From: Psettodes erumei
Lineage: Eukaryota > Chordata > Actinopteri > Pleuronectiformes > Psettodidae
Direction of reading: 5' to 3'
Length of the DNA stretch: 64,000 bases
NCBI GenBank assembly: GCA_016785225.1
Contig: JAFBJZ010000871.1
Location: 806,001 to 870,000 of the forward strand
Below the pieces are notes generated by a model. The model was not told the DNA's origin. It worked only from the letters and a program-made list of their open reading frames with translations, and made no database searches. How positions within the stretch are numbered: position 1 is the first letter of the stretch; the number at the start of each line of letters is the position of its first letter. The position numbers were made by a program, and so were the translations under genes. Shown piece by piece: positions 16,061-31,019 of the stretch.

Positions 16061-17737
16061 ATTATTTATTTATTGCATTCCCTCTTCAAAAACCCTAGAA
16101 GACTTGATGTGTTTGAATGCATGGCAATAACACTGGAATTGGCTTTTCATGTCCTCCTTTCTTTATTATCATAATTACTCTTCTGTTTTAATCTAGAATC
16201 ACACTCCTCTGATGTACCAGTTTTGGCACTGAGTTGCTATTGATGAAGTGCTGGGGTGGGAGAGATGAGCAACAGGATGTCATTCATCAGCCCATGTAAT
16301 TAGTCAGCATGTTTCTACTTTGTGTGATTACAGCTCAGGAACATTTTCAGTTGCTGCCAGTTTTCAAGTTTCACTAAGTCTATCAGGAGCTCAGGGCTAT
16401 TGTGCAGTAGGAATAAAAACTGCCCAACTTATGGATTAATGACATGGTTTAATATGAGGGTGGACTGAGCAGGCCCTAAAATGAGTGTGAGATAATGAGG
16501 GTATAAACTGAAAAACAGACAGAAAAATCAATTTGATGCATTCTGCAGTTTTTGTGGAGCTGCAAAAGACAACAAAAGGTTGGTCTCAAGCACAAAACAC
16601 TAACAATAAACTTCATCCTTTCGACATTGTCTTCAGACTGAAATTGGACCCAGTTGTGAGGTCAGACAATGACAACTCAGGGACAGGCAGTCTAAAGGCA
16701 CCTCATCAATTCTCACAGCTCTCGCAGCTCCTCAATTACATTTGACAAGAAGAGGTTGAAATAAGGGGAAACCACTCCTTTAAAACCACACAAGGTAGCT
16801 GGATGTGCTAATTGATCTCTTGTGCAAAGGAGCAAAATCTACAGGATTTACTAAAGAAAATGCAATTGTAATGTCACAGCTACAACCGCTCTGAGAAAAC
16901 AGTACACATCACTCAAGTGGTATGGACAGCAATACAGGATCTGATTAACAGGGATGAATGTGTGTGTGAACAGAATTTTAAAAAATACTTTACCAGGAAA
17001 AAAACAGTGTTTTCACATTTAATTGCCACAAGTATGATGTAAACAGATGTAAAGCACTGCAGGATCATCAAGAACTACAGAATCTGCAACCCTGTGTTTG
17101 GACTTCAGGAACAATGCACATAGAAGAACTGCTCTTGATTTTAATGCGCTTGTATTATGGACAGTATGCCTGTGAAAAAATGCAAAAGTGGTGATACGTA
17201 CTCATGGCCTGTTGATGCATCCTAATGGAAAGACCCCCCCCCACTGAAATAATGGCACAAATATAAGTAACACAGGCAAGACTGAGACACAAATTTAGAA
17301 GCAAAACGCTAAACGCTGCACTTTCTCCCTATCATCACAGGCAGCACTGCCGTTGCTTTACTCTACAGAGTAGATCTGTTCCAGCTGAGTTATGCCTCCA
17401 GATGAAGCCGAATACATCGATCCTCGATAATGTCCCTGCAGTTCCTGGTATCGCCCTAAGATATAAATTATACTCTGACAGAACTGGCTAATAAATACAA
17501 AACAGTGTGACACCATTTCAGAGAAAAATAGGTTTTTATTGGCAGCATTCTGGGATTTCATTATTTCAACACCCCCAGAATGCCTGCAAACACTTTATTT
17601 CTCTCAGCTGAGGCCAGGATGCAGAATAACTCACAGGCGTGAAAGCATAGCCCATGGGTTTGGACTTAATGATGGCAAATATAGCAGTCCCAGTATTTAA
17701 AATAGCAAGTACATGTAAAACGAGCTTCATTACGTCG

Positions 17738-17754
17738 AAAAAAAAAAAAAAAAA
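17738..17754 (+). repeat. Poly-A tract (17 A)
   Basis: An uninterrupted A-run in PRKCA intron 2. It could be a retroposed tail, but no recognisable retrocopy precedes it. Confidence 0.9.
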
Positions 17755-20700
17755 TCTCATACATATCTCTAATATTACAGTCAGATTTCTATTCTCCCAT
17801 ATCTCCTTCATTCTCTACAGTGACCCTGCTTTGTCCATGCTTGTAGAGTGTAGGCCTTTTGGTGTTGGTGAGTGTCTCTCTAGTGTGTTGTTCTCCAGAG
17901 TGCACTGTATGTGAGGATTCCTCAGGAGTGTAGAGGGGTGTGTCTATGTGTGCTTGTGTGTGTGCAGTCTGCTTCTATGTATGCAGTAAGAGTTTGCACA
18001 GGGTGTATAACCCCCACTATCTTGAGAGATGAGGCATTCTCACCCATGAGAATAGTGAGCCAGACAACGGCGCAAACATTTTACTGCTCTGCATAAGAGG
18101 CTGGACCAATGTACTGAATAACCACCAGTTCTGGTCAAGACTTCAAAGATTATTCTGGTGATTGTTGTATTTCAAAACTTATTGACTTTTTTTAGTGGTA
18201 CATAGTCTGAATGTGTAGGACTAAAAATTTAAACATTTCAAACTGTACCAGATTAGAAGCACAATGTAGAAACTCACAATGTAAAAGTAAACACAGACAA
18301 TTATGAAGATGTATGCACACACGCCTTACACAATGGTTGAAAGCTCTCCATCCTCCCCATGGGTCTAGCATTGCAGTCTATAAATAATCATAGGAGATTA
18401 CCGGGCGTGGTAGCAGACAGCCTGATTCCTGTCACAACAGTGCAAGTACGGCAGTGAATGTGCATTAAGTGTAGAGTAAAATGAAAGAAGAGTAAAACAT
18501 TTTGGATAACTTTCAAAGGGGGCTAACAAGCTAAAAGACTGTGGGGCTTTAACCAAGAACACTTCACAAAATCTGGACTTTCATTTCATTTTATTAAAAA
18601 TTAATCCACAACATATTACCCCAGGTACAGGATGTAAAATGACTGTTCTAATCTTAGACCTTCATTTCACCCATAATATCTCCAATCAATTGTGATTCAA
18701 GAGCAACATAAATCCTCTGTTTCTGGAGTTAGTGAGACAAAATTGTGAAAGTTCCTCATGCAAAATGCAAAACTGTGTTGCATACACATTTTACTGTTTC
18801 ACTGCATGTGTTGGCGTACGGACTGAATAACTGGAAAATGTTATTTGTTAACACATATGGTGGCAGTTTTTCCCACAACTATTGTCGGGTACAAAACTCA
18901 ACTAATTCTCTAAAAATGATGCAAAATTAGACATGGCAAAGGCATGTATTAATCATGTGTAAATAATACGGTAAGTTTATCTAAAGCAGAGGTGTCCTGA
19001 TGTCAACACTGAAACTGAAATAACAAGAACCATTATTCAGGCTGTCACATAACATCACTCTCAGCAAGCTGAACACACGCAAATATACAAAGAGTGAGAG
19101 TGCGTGTGTGTCTGCAAGTGTGACTGTTGTGTCTGTGGCTTTCTCCACTGATGGTGGTCTAACACCAAAAGCTTACAGAATGCTGCAAATAGAAGGAAGA
19201 TAAACCATGCTGAAACCAGCCAATGAATTCTGAATTTTCTACTTGATGAGATACACAGACAAGTCTGTCTCACAGATCTGAGCAAAGATTCTTAAAGTAG
19301 TTTCTACTTAAAAACTGCATCCACTGCACTGTATACCATCACCAGAGAATATACTTCCTTCTGACTGACTGGCTGGCTTTCGTGTCTGTATGGTAAATAT
19401 TTTACAACAGGCAGCTTCTTAGCTTAGCTTGAAACAAAGAAAAACAGGGTGAAACAGCTAGCATATGGCTTTCCAAGTATCTGCCTGCAAGGGCATCTAA
19501 ATCTCATGATTAGTACAGTATATCTTGCTTGTTTAAAACATCATGTTGTCATGGTACAGGCGGTTATGTGCAAGACTATATCTTTGCTGGGCTCAGCAAA
19601 CTTGCTGAAATCTTGTCGTCGCTTGTGAGGTTACTGTGCCGCCAGCAGAGATAATAACGTATCTTTACAGATCATAGGTTAAACTGACTTCAACAAACTT
19701 TAAAAACTAGATAATTATAACTATAGATACAACTTGTCTTTTCAGCTGTGACAATTGTCATGGTATAACTTCAATAATGCGCCTTGCGTAGTGTTGCAAT
19801 AGAGTTATTCTACTATATCAGGAGAAATTGTCAGGTGCATGAGAAATTGCATAATGTCACTTTCTGCATTAGGTAACATGAGGTATCTATTTATTGTATC
19901 AGTGATGCAGCATAAAAGCATAAGAGGCTCTGAATAATGAGGCATGATCACCCACAGTGTAAAGTCAGTAATGTGATATGTTCATGAAATGAACATTGTC
20001 ATTTCAGATTTGAAAGTGATAAAGTCAGAGAAATGTCAGCAGGTGGTGACGCTGGACTAACTTACTGGATTGTAAGTCAGGAGTCATTTAAGTTTGCACT
20101 GCAATGAGCAGACAAGCACAAAGCAGTTTTGTTAAGTTCTGCCAGACTGACGAGGTCTCATAGGTAGACATTTCTTGTAATTTATTATGAACCACTTTGA
20201 ACTGCACACGCGTATTAGGTTAAAATGAGAAAAAGAAACAAGTGGAAAGATTAAAGGAAAGAAAGAAGAGCAGAAAGACAGGTCCCTGACCTGGCACAGA
20301 TGAGGTGAGTGGGGAGTTCAAGGCGGCATTAGTGCAAATTAAGAAAGAAAAACTGAAAGGATGAGCGCAATCCTCTGACTTATGAGAGAAAATGTTGGCT
20401 TGTGAGAAAAGGCACATTGTAGTGCTTATGGAGGGAGAAAGAAAGTGAATCAGGAGACAGCACATTAAGTACAAGATACTGCAGTGGAGAAAAAACACTG
20501 TGGAATACAGGAAAATAATAGCTAGAACGTGACTAATGAGAAAAAGATAAAATTTTCATGTCCCCCGTGGATACACTGGGTAATGAAATGAAAGAGACCA
20601 GGAGAGAAGAGGTGAAGAGATGGAGGGGAGAAATTTATTAAAACATTCCATCACAGCTTGATTTACAAAGGCCTGTTTCAGCTCATGGTCTGTGTCTTCA

Positions 20701-23700
20701 GACACAATTTTCTCTGTCCCTTCTGCTCCCTCAGCTGTGGTCAGCTGGCCAGAGAAACTGCTTATTGTGGTTCTAAAAGCCCGAAGTCAGACCGGACATT
20801 ACTCTCCCCAGCCTTCCACTCAGTGTGTCCGTGTGGGTGGGCCTGTGTGAATGTGTGGGGAGGTGTTACACCACAGAGCTGGAAATGCTCCAATGTATCG
20901 CTACAGCATTACTGCCACTTACATAACTGATCCTTTCGATTTCTCATTTCCTTATTTAATCTTTCTTTCTTACTAAAGCTTTTTTCCCCTCTTTCTTTTT
21001 TCTTCTCTCTCCTCCCTCTCCAACAGCAGGTTTTGCTGCAGCATCTTGCACAAGTTGAGAACACCGAGATCGAAAAACGCTCATGACTGCTTCATCCTTC
21101 AGTGTTGCACCATGATGCAATGAACGCAAAGGCAGCAAGAGCTCTAACAGTTTCTCTGTGGTTTTGAGAAATTGCACTCGCGTACAGAGGAAAATGGGAG
21201 CATGGCTTTGAAAAGGCCGCCTCACAGCACGCTGCTGAAATGAACCACATCCTTTGTCAATGTTGCAAACAGAAGGTGGAATGAGGAAAGCAGGTCTACC
21301 AATGCAAATAACAAGCTCATAAGACTGCGATGCCTTGAATGCAAACAGCCCTCAGCTAATGTTTGCTGTTGACACTACACTTGTCCTTCATTGTCCTACA
21401 ACATTCAGTTTTTTCTGAAAGCAATGCTATTGAACAGCAATTTTCTTTTGCGTAACAGTAATCTTCTGAAGCAAAGTTAACATTTGCTTCAATTCCATGT
21501 CGTTTGCCTCCGACAAATTGGTTGACTATATTACCAGATACAGTATAATCCATGTAACATATCAGAAAATCATCTAACTAGATTTTAAATCCATTTCTAT
21601 GCAAATCATTAGATCTGAAAGGCAGCAGACCAGGGCAGATGGTAAGCAAAAAAAAGAGAAAAAACACTGTTGACTTAGAAACTTTTAGTGCCCAACAGAT
21701 TGCATTAAGGTCTGCCAACATGGGAATATTTGAGACATGTCAATTCAAATGATGGATGATCTGGGCAATTTCAGCCCTGTGTGCGTATGTGTGCACACAC
21801 ATCTTCCCTCCATGTCTGTTTGACTGTTAACCAAGGCCATCCATGTCCGCCTATAACTTCCTGTTGCAGAAAATAACAACCAATAATAGGAGAGCAGGAA
21901 GAAGGAAACTGGTGTAAAGGGAGCAGCGCCTGATTACACCTCAGGAAATGGGCGTGTCCCACTTCATCTTCATAATAAATGTAACCAAATGTCACAGTGC
22001 CAAGATAAGTGGTTGACGTTAAAGGCAGATCAATCACACTGCACAGCAGCATGATAGCCAGTTGGTCGGTCGATGACGTGCAACACAAATGATGGTCATT
22101 GAGTCTCAAATCAGGTGGCTCAGATTGTTACCAATATTTCACCAGAATTTTTATACTGGACCGCAAACAAATAAGATTCAACTCACATGCAGCGTCTTCC
22201 TCATCAAACACTAAATTGGAAATTTCAGATGCAAGAGAAGTGTGAGTTGGGTGACAAGAAAAAATGAGGGATTGAAGGTAAAAGAACATTAGTGACATTT
22301 GGAGGGAGAAATGAGTTTTGTAGAACATCCCTGATGAAATGTTTGTTACAAAAACAGGCAAGGGCAGCTGCAAACAAGAACGTGAGCAAAATTAAAAGAA
22401 GCCTTGTTCACAAAGTGTAGCCTCTGGATCTGAAGTTTATTTTCTTTCATCAATTTATTTATTGACCACTGATAATTCATTTAATCTATAATTTGTTAAA
22501 AACAATGATAAATTACCATCAAACGGGACAAAGGCAATCCACATTCTGTTAACACAATTTAACAAGGAGTGAGTGGATATTATCTAAGGAACAAATCATT
22601 CATTCACCGACAGCAGCCTACACTCACACAAATACAAACTCATTCACAGCAGAAGTGACTGAGTTTTGCATGACTCCAGCGCTGGTTCACGCCAATTCAT
22701 GCCCGTGACACAAGCACCACTTCGCTTTTTTCTTCTTTTTTTTTCTAAACATTACGTGAGCTGTGAGGCATGTGAACTGTCTGAGCAACAATGGCCACTT
22801 CATGTCATGAAGTCATGAGTTCACGCCCCTGCACAACCTATCCAAGCGAACACTATTTTTCTCTCTCGTTGTCTCACACACAGCCCCAAACACACATACA
22901 TACACAAACACAGTCAGTGCTGTCGAACGTGTCACCCTCGTATCCACCAGCAAGTCACGACGGACACAAAGGGAAGCATGCACCGGGTGGTGCTAAGTGG
23001 TGTGATGGTTGGGGGAGGGAGCTGGGGAAGAGACGGAGATGAGGGTGATGATGCTAAAATTAGCGCTTTGAGAGAAAGTGACAGATGACCTCATGCTGGA
23101 TTTCACCTCGCCTTGCCACAGAAATCAGGGTGTCTGGCTAAGTCCTGTGTTGTCTTGTCCCCCTTCTCCCCCCTTCCTCCTTTTTTGCATGCATTTGTTT
23201 TTCCTAGTCATTTAGCTTCAGCTGAAAATGTTCAAATTCCACTCTTTGCTGGACCTCAATCTGTCACCACACTCAAGTGGATTTGGCTCAAAGCGTGCAC
23301 TTGTCCACCTGGTAAGTTCACTGATGTGCAGAACAGAGGGAGAAAATAAAGATCAACAAAGACAATAACACAATAGCTCTCATTTTGAAGCTTTTTGGTC
23401 AGTTTATTGTGTTCAAAAGCCATTATTCAAGTTTGAACTATTGATATTATTTCTTCCCAAAAAATTACTCTAAGCATAGCATTTCCTCTCTTCACAATGT
23501 AGTAAGGAAGTACGTCACTGATCAAAACTGTTCTATCAGTCGCTGCACATTAACCTTTTCCTGACCCCACCACAACACACACACACGTAAATACAGACTA
23601 CATGTCCATATCATCCCACCACCTCCCTGAGCAAAGTACATTTCTGAAGGGAGAGGTGCCATAAATGTCCTACAATGCACCCAAGATGCCTGGGGAAAGG

Positions 23701-26639
23701 CCAAATCTCTGACAGGACAATGCTCTCATTTAGCTGTTCCCTCCTGTATTATGTGCCACTCATCCCTGTCCCCCGAGGCAGAAAAAAGTTCAACCTCTGT
23801 GTTAATGTGCAGGAATAGAAACAGTGGCAGGATATGTCTGAGACTGTGTGCACAAGCGGATAAAAGGAGAGAGAGCGAGAGAGTGGGCTATAGGTTTGTG
23901 GCAGCGACATCAGAAGTCATTAGCTGCAGCAAAGTAACAGAAATGAAGTGTGCATGTGTTTCGTGTTTACATATAAAGAGTAGTCGGTGACAGGGCGGTT
24001 AAGTGAAGCTGACAGAGTGCCTGACAGGAAATGGATGGATGTGGAGCGGAGAGGGGGGAAGAATCATTAGGATCGAGCAGTACCCATCTATAGCTATAGG
24101 AGTTCAGGCAGGCGTGATAAGTGATACAAAAATTCCTGAGGTAGCATTTTATACCGACAACCCACACACGCACAAAGTCCAGCTTCGGCCATGAAGCACT
24201 GACTAATTGATTGGACTTCGTAGGTGGAGATTTCCTGCCTGCAAGCTAAGTTCCATAAGCTGAGCCTCATCTTCTTCATTCCTTGCAGAAATTGCCATCA
24301 TTTGCCACGTCTTCTGTATTCATCCAGGTTTTATCTGCCTCTGAATTTATATGTTGTTTGTCTAATGCCTGCACTGTGGTCAAATTAGTGCCAGAGCTCA
24401 AGACGCTGCCCTGAGTACTCACTTAGCAGCGGAGTTGATGTTTGTCTAATATGCTCTACAATAGCTGAGGTGTATTTGACACACTGGATGAATTACACAC
24501 AGAGAGGGGCATTGAGGGAGTCCAAGATTGCTTGGCATGAAAAGTTTGCATCTTCTTCACTGGCTGCATTTAGCTGTATCTTTACTTTTTACCAGCACCA
24601 GTGCTCGGATCACATTATCGCTATCTTTATCAGTCTCATGGGTGGCCTGATGCTGCTCAACAAAGTCTTGTCAAGAATGTTGCCTGACTTAATTTTCTGA
24701 GTTCTTCTTATGTCCTTCCTTCCTTTATTTGTTTATTTGATGATGGTGATGATAATGATGATGTTTTGTCAGGCTAATCTGACATTTTTCTTGCGTCAAA
24801 GCAGCTCCATTTGCAACACCACATCAATTTCCACTTCTCAGCTCGGAAAGCTACAACATTGTCAGACACAGCCACCAAAGACTGAATTATTGCAAGAGGC
24901 AACTGTTAACCAATAAGAGGGCTTATCTCAGAGATCACTTGGTCACACTAGCAGACACCAACTTTCCCTGCAGATGATCTGCACGAATGATTAGGATGTG
25001 GCCTCAGCAATCCATCCCAAATCCTCTCCCTATTAAAAGTAATTAACGCCTCTGCCAAGAATATCCCTGCCTTTTTGTCCATAATCACAGATGCTAACAA
25101 TGTAATTTGTTAGCTTCACCTGTTAAACCTTACATAAACCACAGTCACATTCCTTGAACGTTTCCAATGTTTCACTGTGTCTGTTGCATTATAACACTGG
25201 CTTGACATAACATTAACAGATTGACCGCCAATTTCAGCAGCTGGAGCCTCTCGTCCAAAGATCACAATCAACTTGCAAATCCATTTCTTTTAAATTACCA
25301 CATGACACAAATCATGCACAGATGCAATAAAGCCCTAATTAATGCATAAAGACAGCTTGACTCTTCTGAGATAATATAAATGCAATTCACTGATGATACT
25401 AGCAGTAAAGGCATGAAATTGTGTATAGATAAAAGATACTGTAATGTCAATGTTTCGCAAATTCAAGGCATTTCCTGTACACCCTATTGCTTCCTCTTGT
25501 GGCAATGATGTTGCTACCTGCAGTATTTCCCCCAGTCCTTTCTACTGCCAGGTCATCATTAAACATGCATTTATTTGTGAGAGCAGGAAGGAAGATTGAC
25601 AGCCCCTGAGGTTAAATAAATACTGTGACAGTTTGCTGAATGTTGAATGCAAATTTTTGTCATCAATTTCTGTGCTGTAAAGCAACACAGTTTACCTTTT
25701 TATCTCTTAGAGTGTCTGACAATCCTAAAACATCTGTCAAAGGGCATTTTGTATATATACATCTTATTCCATCATGATGAGGATTATAAACCAATTATAC
25801 AATGGCAACTGAAAATTCTGTATTCCGATTAGTTGGCAAAGTGTGAATTAACTTTTAGTTGCACTGGACACCAATGGCGTGGGTGTTTTCTGTTCCGACT
25901 TTGTGTGCCAGTATTAAACTGCAGGTAAAGGCAGCAACAGCTGGGCCTCAGCTGAAACGCTTGGGACGAGAGTTATTTGTGTAACCACCATAGCAACCAA
26001 AAAAAAAAGGAAATATAGCTTGGTGCGAGAACAAAACAAATGTGATTCAAAATGTGTATCTTCTCCTATTTGCATGAATCTAGAAGGCTAAAATCAACAG
26101 TAGAGGGAAGAAAAGCTGGAGGCCGTTAGCTTGAGAATGAGGCACAGAAAGGAAATATGACCAAACCTGCACAGTAAAGTGTTTCTGCTCGGATTTTTTT
26201 AGCAGTTGGGGGTATGGCCAATGGCCAATCCAGGCACATTACTCTCTCTTCTTTTTCTCTTCTTCCTTTCTCTCTACCTCTCGCCTTGGCTTGGGGTTGC
26301 CACTTCCTCTCTCTTTCATTTCACAATGTCTTTGTCTGTGACAGAAAGGGGAGTGTAAAGCAGCCATGTGTATGTACCATACCATACCTGCTACCATTAC
26401 ACTGTGAAAAAGAGGGAGATTTTGAGGTTATCAGCAAATGACCTCTGCTCAACCACGTAGACACCTTAAATTTACATATAAACAAATATCAAGCGCAAAT
26501 GCAGTGAGAGAGATGGAGTGTGTATGAGGTAGTGCACAGCGCAGTGACAAGTGATGCATGTCAGACAGGTCGTTCCTGCATGCTCACCTCTACCTCTGGG
26601 TTGGGTTGCCAGGTACCACTGCACTTATCCCACCCACTG

Positions 26640-26730
26640 AGACACTGAGAAACACCTAATTGACTTTTATGACAATTAAATTGGGAGATTAATGGAGTAA
26701 ATTACCAATCAGGAGCATTGCGTGAGAAAA
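26640..26730. promoter_or_regulatory. Candidate intronic regulatory block, TAAT-rich
   Basis: A cluster of homeodomain-type cores (CCTAATTGAC, CAATTAAATT, GATTAATGG, AAATTACCAATCA) within about 90 bp of PRKCA intron 2. It looks like the conserved noncoding elements found in large vertebrate introns. Conservation cannot be judged from one sequence, so this is inference. Confidence 0.25.
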
Positions 26731-29700
26731 AGGGCTAAAACGGGGACTCCTGCGAAAGAGCGTTGGCAGGTATGTGTCATATCTCCACTGTTTTAATATA
26801 GTTTTACAAAATTCAAAAGAAAAAAAAATCAACTCCTTCTTGTATTAAATGCCATTCGAAATAACTTTTTAAATGAATGGGAAAGCTGGAGGAGCCTTAG
26901 ACAGGATAATTTATGGTGCAGACATGACAGTGGGGGTGGTAGAAGAAATTTCAGCAGCCAAGCCGGCTTGGCCAGTTGTAAATCCCTTTGCGTGTGGGAG
27001 AAGAGTGAAGTAAATGAGCTAAAGTCAGAGTCAAGATGCTATTTATGATTAATTTCAGCAGCTGGAGATTTCCAACAAATACAACTTGGTATGTTTTTCT
27101 GGCTAAAAAAAAATACAGATTCAAAATCACAACTAGAGGGGAAGTTGGAAAACAAAATCGTATTATCATTTTCTTTATATTTATAGAGGTATTTCTCTTT
27201 ACCCACAGAGATTTAAGGAGAGCAGAGATCATTATCTCTACGGGAATCAAGTTTCAGTTGGACAGCAATTCTATGGTCTCAAAACACTGCAACTTGCAAC
27301 TATCATACAAGTATACAAAGTCCTTTATCTGGAGGGGAACACTGACATGTGAACCAAATCTAATAGCAATCCATCCAACAGAGACACTGCACTCAAAACC
27401 ACAAAATTGAACCTCCACAATTCAGTCAATGCATCAGTAAAGTCAGTGAGGTTAATTGTCTGAGATCTACTGATGTTTATATCAAATTTTGTGCAAATTC
27501 TTTCAATAGATGTTGAGATATTTAAGTCAGGAGCAAAGTGGCAATGACGGCAAATCATGACAATACAAAATGTGAAATTCATGTAAAAGTCTAATCCATA
27601 AATGGTGGCAACTGTTTTACTTCAGAAGAAAATGAAAAGTCTCAAGGATTAGCAGATAAATTCAATTAATCTAAACTGTGTGTAAATTTTCCTGTTATTA
27701 AAAGCTACTGAATCTACTTAATACAACATCAATTAAAAATTTTACATCTGAGAGATAAAATACTTAGATCAGACAAATGATTAGAAATACAAAGTAGTAA
27801 ACAAAGCAGTATTTCAGTTGGGGGTGCTACACTGCAACTGTAATGTCACAGTCAGGATATTAGAAGCTTAGTCAGATTGTCTCATGTGTGACACTAAAGA
27901 GGATTCAATGAGTTTGGTTTGATTACAAGTGCCACAGGCGACATCCTCAGTGTCTGAGTAGATATTATTACAGCCCCACCCCCACTGTATCACCTGATCA
28001 AGTTAAAAACAGGAAAAACGCAGCGCTGCATCACAAGCCAGTTTTCATACCGAGAAATGTGTGCATGCGTGTGACGTAGCCTTGGTGAGACACACATGTT
28101 TCTTCAGGAGAATGGCACCTTGAGCATGAGCCAACTTGCTAGTGCACTGGCACTAGAGACACAATAAAAACTGAGACATACTGTACAGTCAGTTTTCAAA
28201 AAGAACAAACCGCAGAAGAGTGAAAGAAAGTAAACAAGAACAAAATGTTAAAATACAGAGATATTAGCTGAGTAATGGATTCATGGTGCATTTCAGGTAA
28301 GATATAAACAACACGTGACAACGCTGTGTCTTATACCATACCAACTTCCATAAGTATCTTCCTGACATATACTTCCTCTCCATTGAGAACTTTGTCCAGG
28401 TCACATAAATGTGCTCTATCAGGTTTAATCCACTGGGGTGCAGATTAAACACAGGGATTATAAAGTCATACAGACAGTAAACAACAGAGACAGCAAGAGA
28501 CTGTTAGCTAAGATAAAAGATACACATGGCTGGCCACTTTGCGTAGAAACCCCAGAGTGCACAATGCATACACACACACACACCTGTCAGTTGTTTTCTG
28601 TCTAGAGTTATGACAGGAACACCTCTCATGGCTGAATAAACAGCTCTAACACCTTTTTCCCTCCTCACACTGTACATGCGCGATGACTCACTCCTAAAGG
28701 GCAACTATCAAATGCTGACTCACAGTGTGGAAAAAAATATGTGCCCTAATCTCACTTTTGCAGTCCATTTGCTTTTCCGTGAACACGTGAACAGAAACAA
28801 ATTCTAAGGGTGTGATTCTGGGTCATCCAGTTACCTGATGTCAAGCAGTAACCCATCTTCACCAACAGTGTAAAAACACAATACATGTGAAAGTAATTCC
28901 TGTGGCGCTATAAGAAATACATATCTTATTCCCATTTCCAGCTTATTTTCTTATCGGTTCATGTTCGTATGCTTTGTGCTGCCAACAAGTTGAAAGGAGG
29001 TCGAAAGCAAAACAATGGAGACACAAGAAGACAAGGAATCACACATTAGTGAGTGGCACTCCAACTTTCTTTTAAAAAAGAAAAAGAAATAGCTTATTCA
29101 CGTCAGTCTATATTTACTTAAGGCTATTTAAGCACAAAGGACAGATTAATTTTACTCATTAAGGATCTTTCAATGACCAGGTGAATCCTTGTGTGTTGGA
29201 GTTTTTTCCTGTTGATGCTTTTAAAGTTATTCTCAAATTCACCACTGTTTCCTTTCAAGAACACACAAAACATAATGTAAGGCATCTAGATCAGGACAGA
29301 ACATGGTGAGAACATAATGATTTGTCCCATTTACCTCAAAAGCCCTTTCTCTGTTTTCACTGAATCCGGAATATCATTAGAGATGAGCTGTATGTTGATA
29401 CTGTTCCGACATCTTAGTCAGTTTGTGCTTCCAACACACATCTATTGAGAAAAAACAATGCGGGTTTTTATGTTTACATGTTATATATCAGTTTATATTT
29501 GCTTAAATCATGTCTTGTCTTTGTGCAAATGGATTATAAAGCACTTTGCAATCTGTGGTAGGATTAAGTAGGCATTTAGATGATCTGTTAGGGGAACAAA
29601 GGGAACAGTTTTGAAAAGGACTGTAATATGCTTCTCCGCAGGATTTGTGAAGCAGGATTAACTATTTAAAAAGTAGAAAATATGAATTGGATCTAAATTT

Positions 29701-30474
29701 AATGTTTCTGTTTAGAATTTGCTAAAAAAGCAACTCAGAACTGTAAAACAATTCAAGAGGTGAAAGGAGAAGTGTGACACACACTCATGTATTGTTTCGT
29801 TTAATAATCAGCGTATTAGGAATTATGGTAATCAGTTTTGCAAGTTTCTTCCCCCATATCAGATCAAAGGCAAAGATGTCAGGTAACATTAATCCTGAGT
29901 GGCTAAAAAAACCCTCTGTACCGCATTATGATTTCATGATTTATGCTATAAATGTATAAATCATTAACCTGCGTGTTACTCATTAACTGTATCATCGATC
30001 TTTTCAGAAGGTGTGTTCCTTTCTGCCTTTGTCTAATGCTCAAAATAACTGTGCACGGCCTTAAAAATCAGAAGTTAAATTTAACATTCAGTTATCTTAT
30101 CAAGGGAAGTGCACAGGAAGGTTTCGAGACTAAAAGCAAGGGATTAATATTCCCATCGTGTTTCCGTTAAATTGGATGTTCCTACCTGTCAAAGTTTAGA
30201 AAAGTTGTCAGGTTAGCATGTGCTCCGGGTTGCTGTTCAAAATGTCACTTAGTGCTGATACTTAATAATTAACTGTCAAGTAAAGACAAACTATAATGGC
30301 ACCATCTTGATACGGGCCTGTGAACAAGGCTTCAGGCTGTCGAGGAGGAGGCTTTGCCATTTTCAGTTACTGCACATTCGTATGCAAAGTCAGTTTGGCC
30401 CTGGCATCGTTTTACACAAAGCAGAACATTTCCAGTTAAACTGACACAAGCTGTTCCTTCCATTTACGCTCTGA

Positions 30475-30610
30475 ACCATATTGGCAGTTCTCCAATGCTG
30501 CTAACAATATTTGCACTAATCCCTCTCTACATTAATTGGAGAAGTGATCAATGCTCAGTGCTACAATTAATAATCTCTCCTTTCCATTCTGGGTAAGTTA
30601 ACAGTGCAGT
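30475..30610. promoter_or_regulatory. Candidate intronic regulatory block
   Basis: This stretch has several TAAT/ATTA cores (ACATTAATTGG, CAATTAATAATC) and few low-complexity runs, unlike the surrounding intron. It is a candidate conserved noncoding element on composition only. Confidence 0.2.
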
Positions 30611-30981
30611 CCACATTACACTGGGTAAATAACGCCTTTGCTTTCTTCTCACAGAGAGGATTACTTGTTGTTACAGACCAAGCAGATTTGAAAGAATTGA
30701 AAATCCATGTATTATTGTTTCAAAGGTTGCTCCAATTTCAAGCTACAAGAGCATCCTCTGTAGATACAAAACCCAGTGAATTATATTAAATAGGAGTCAG
30801 TAGGTTCAAGGCATCCCTTTTCCTTCATATATACTAACAAGTATAAAGCATAACCCAAACTGGTGAACATGTGTTGACTAGCTTTTCAATGACAACCAAA
30901 AGAGGGAGAGAGCAAATACATATTTGGTGTTTGACCCTGCTACCGGGGCAACAGCAACTTTGGAAGACAGAGATAAGTGTC

Positions 30982-30984
<3 letters not shown>

Positions 30985-31018
<34 letters not shown>
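30985..31018. repeat. (TG)n microsatellite
   Basis: Seventeen uninterrupted TG units in PRKCA intron 2. Confidence 0.95.

Positions 31019-31019
<1 letters not shown>

Noticed and set aside
22436..22530. AT-rich stretch resembling the ends of fish dispersed repeats
   Set aside because: Similarity is limited to simple TAAT-type words and no boundaries or inverted ends could be defined.
24735..24765. TGATGATGGTGATGATAATGATGATG, a possible coding or regulatory repeat
   Set aside because: A short imperfect trinucleotide microsatellite with no further signal.
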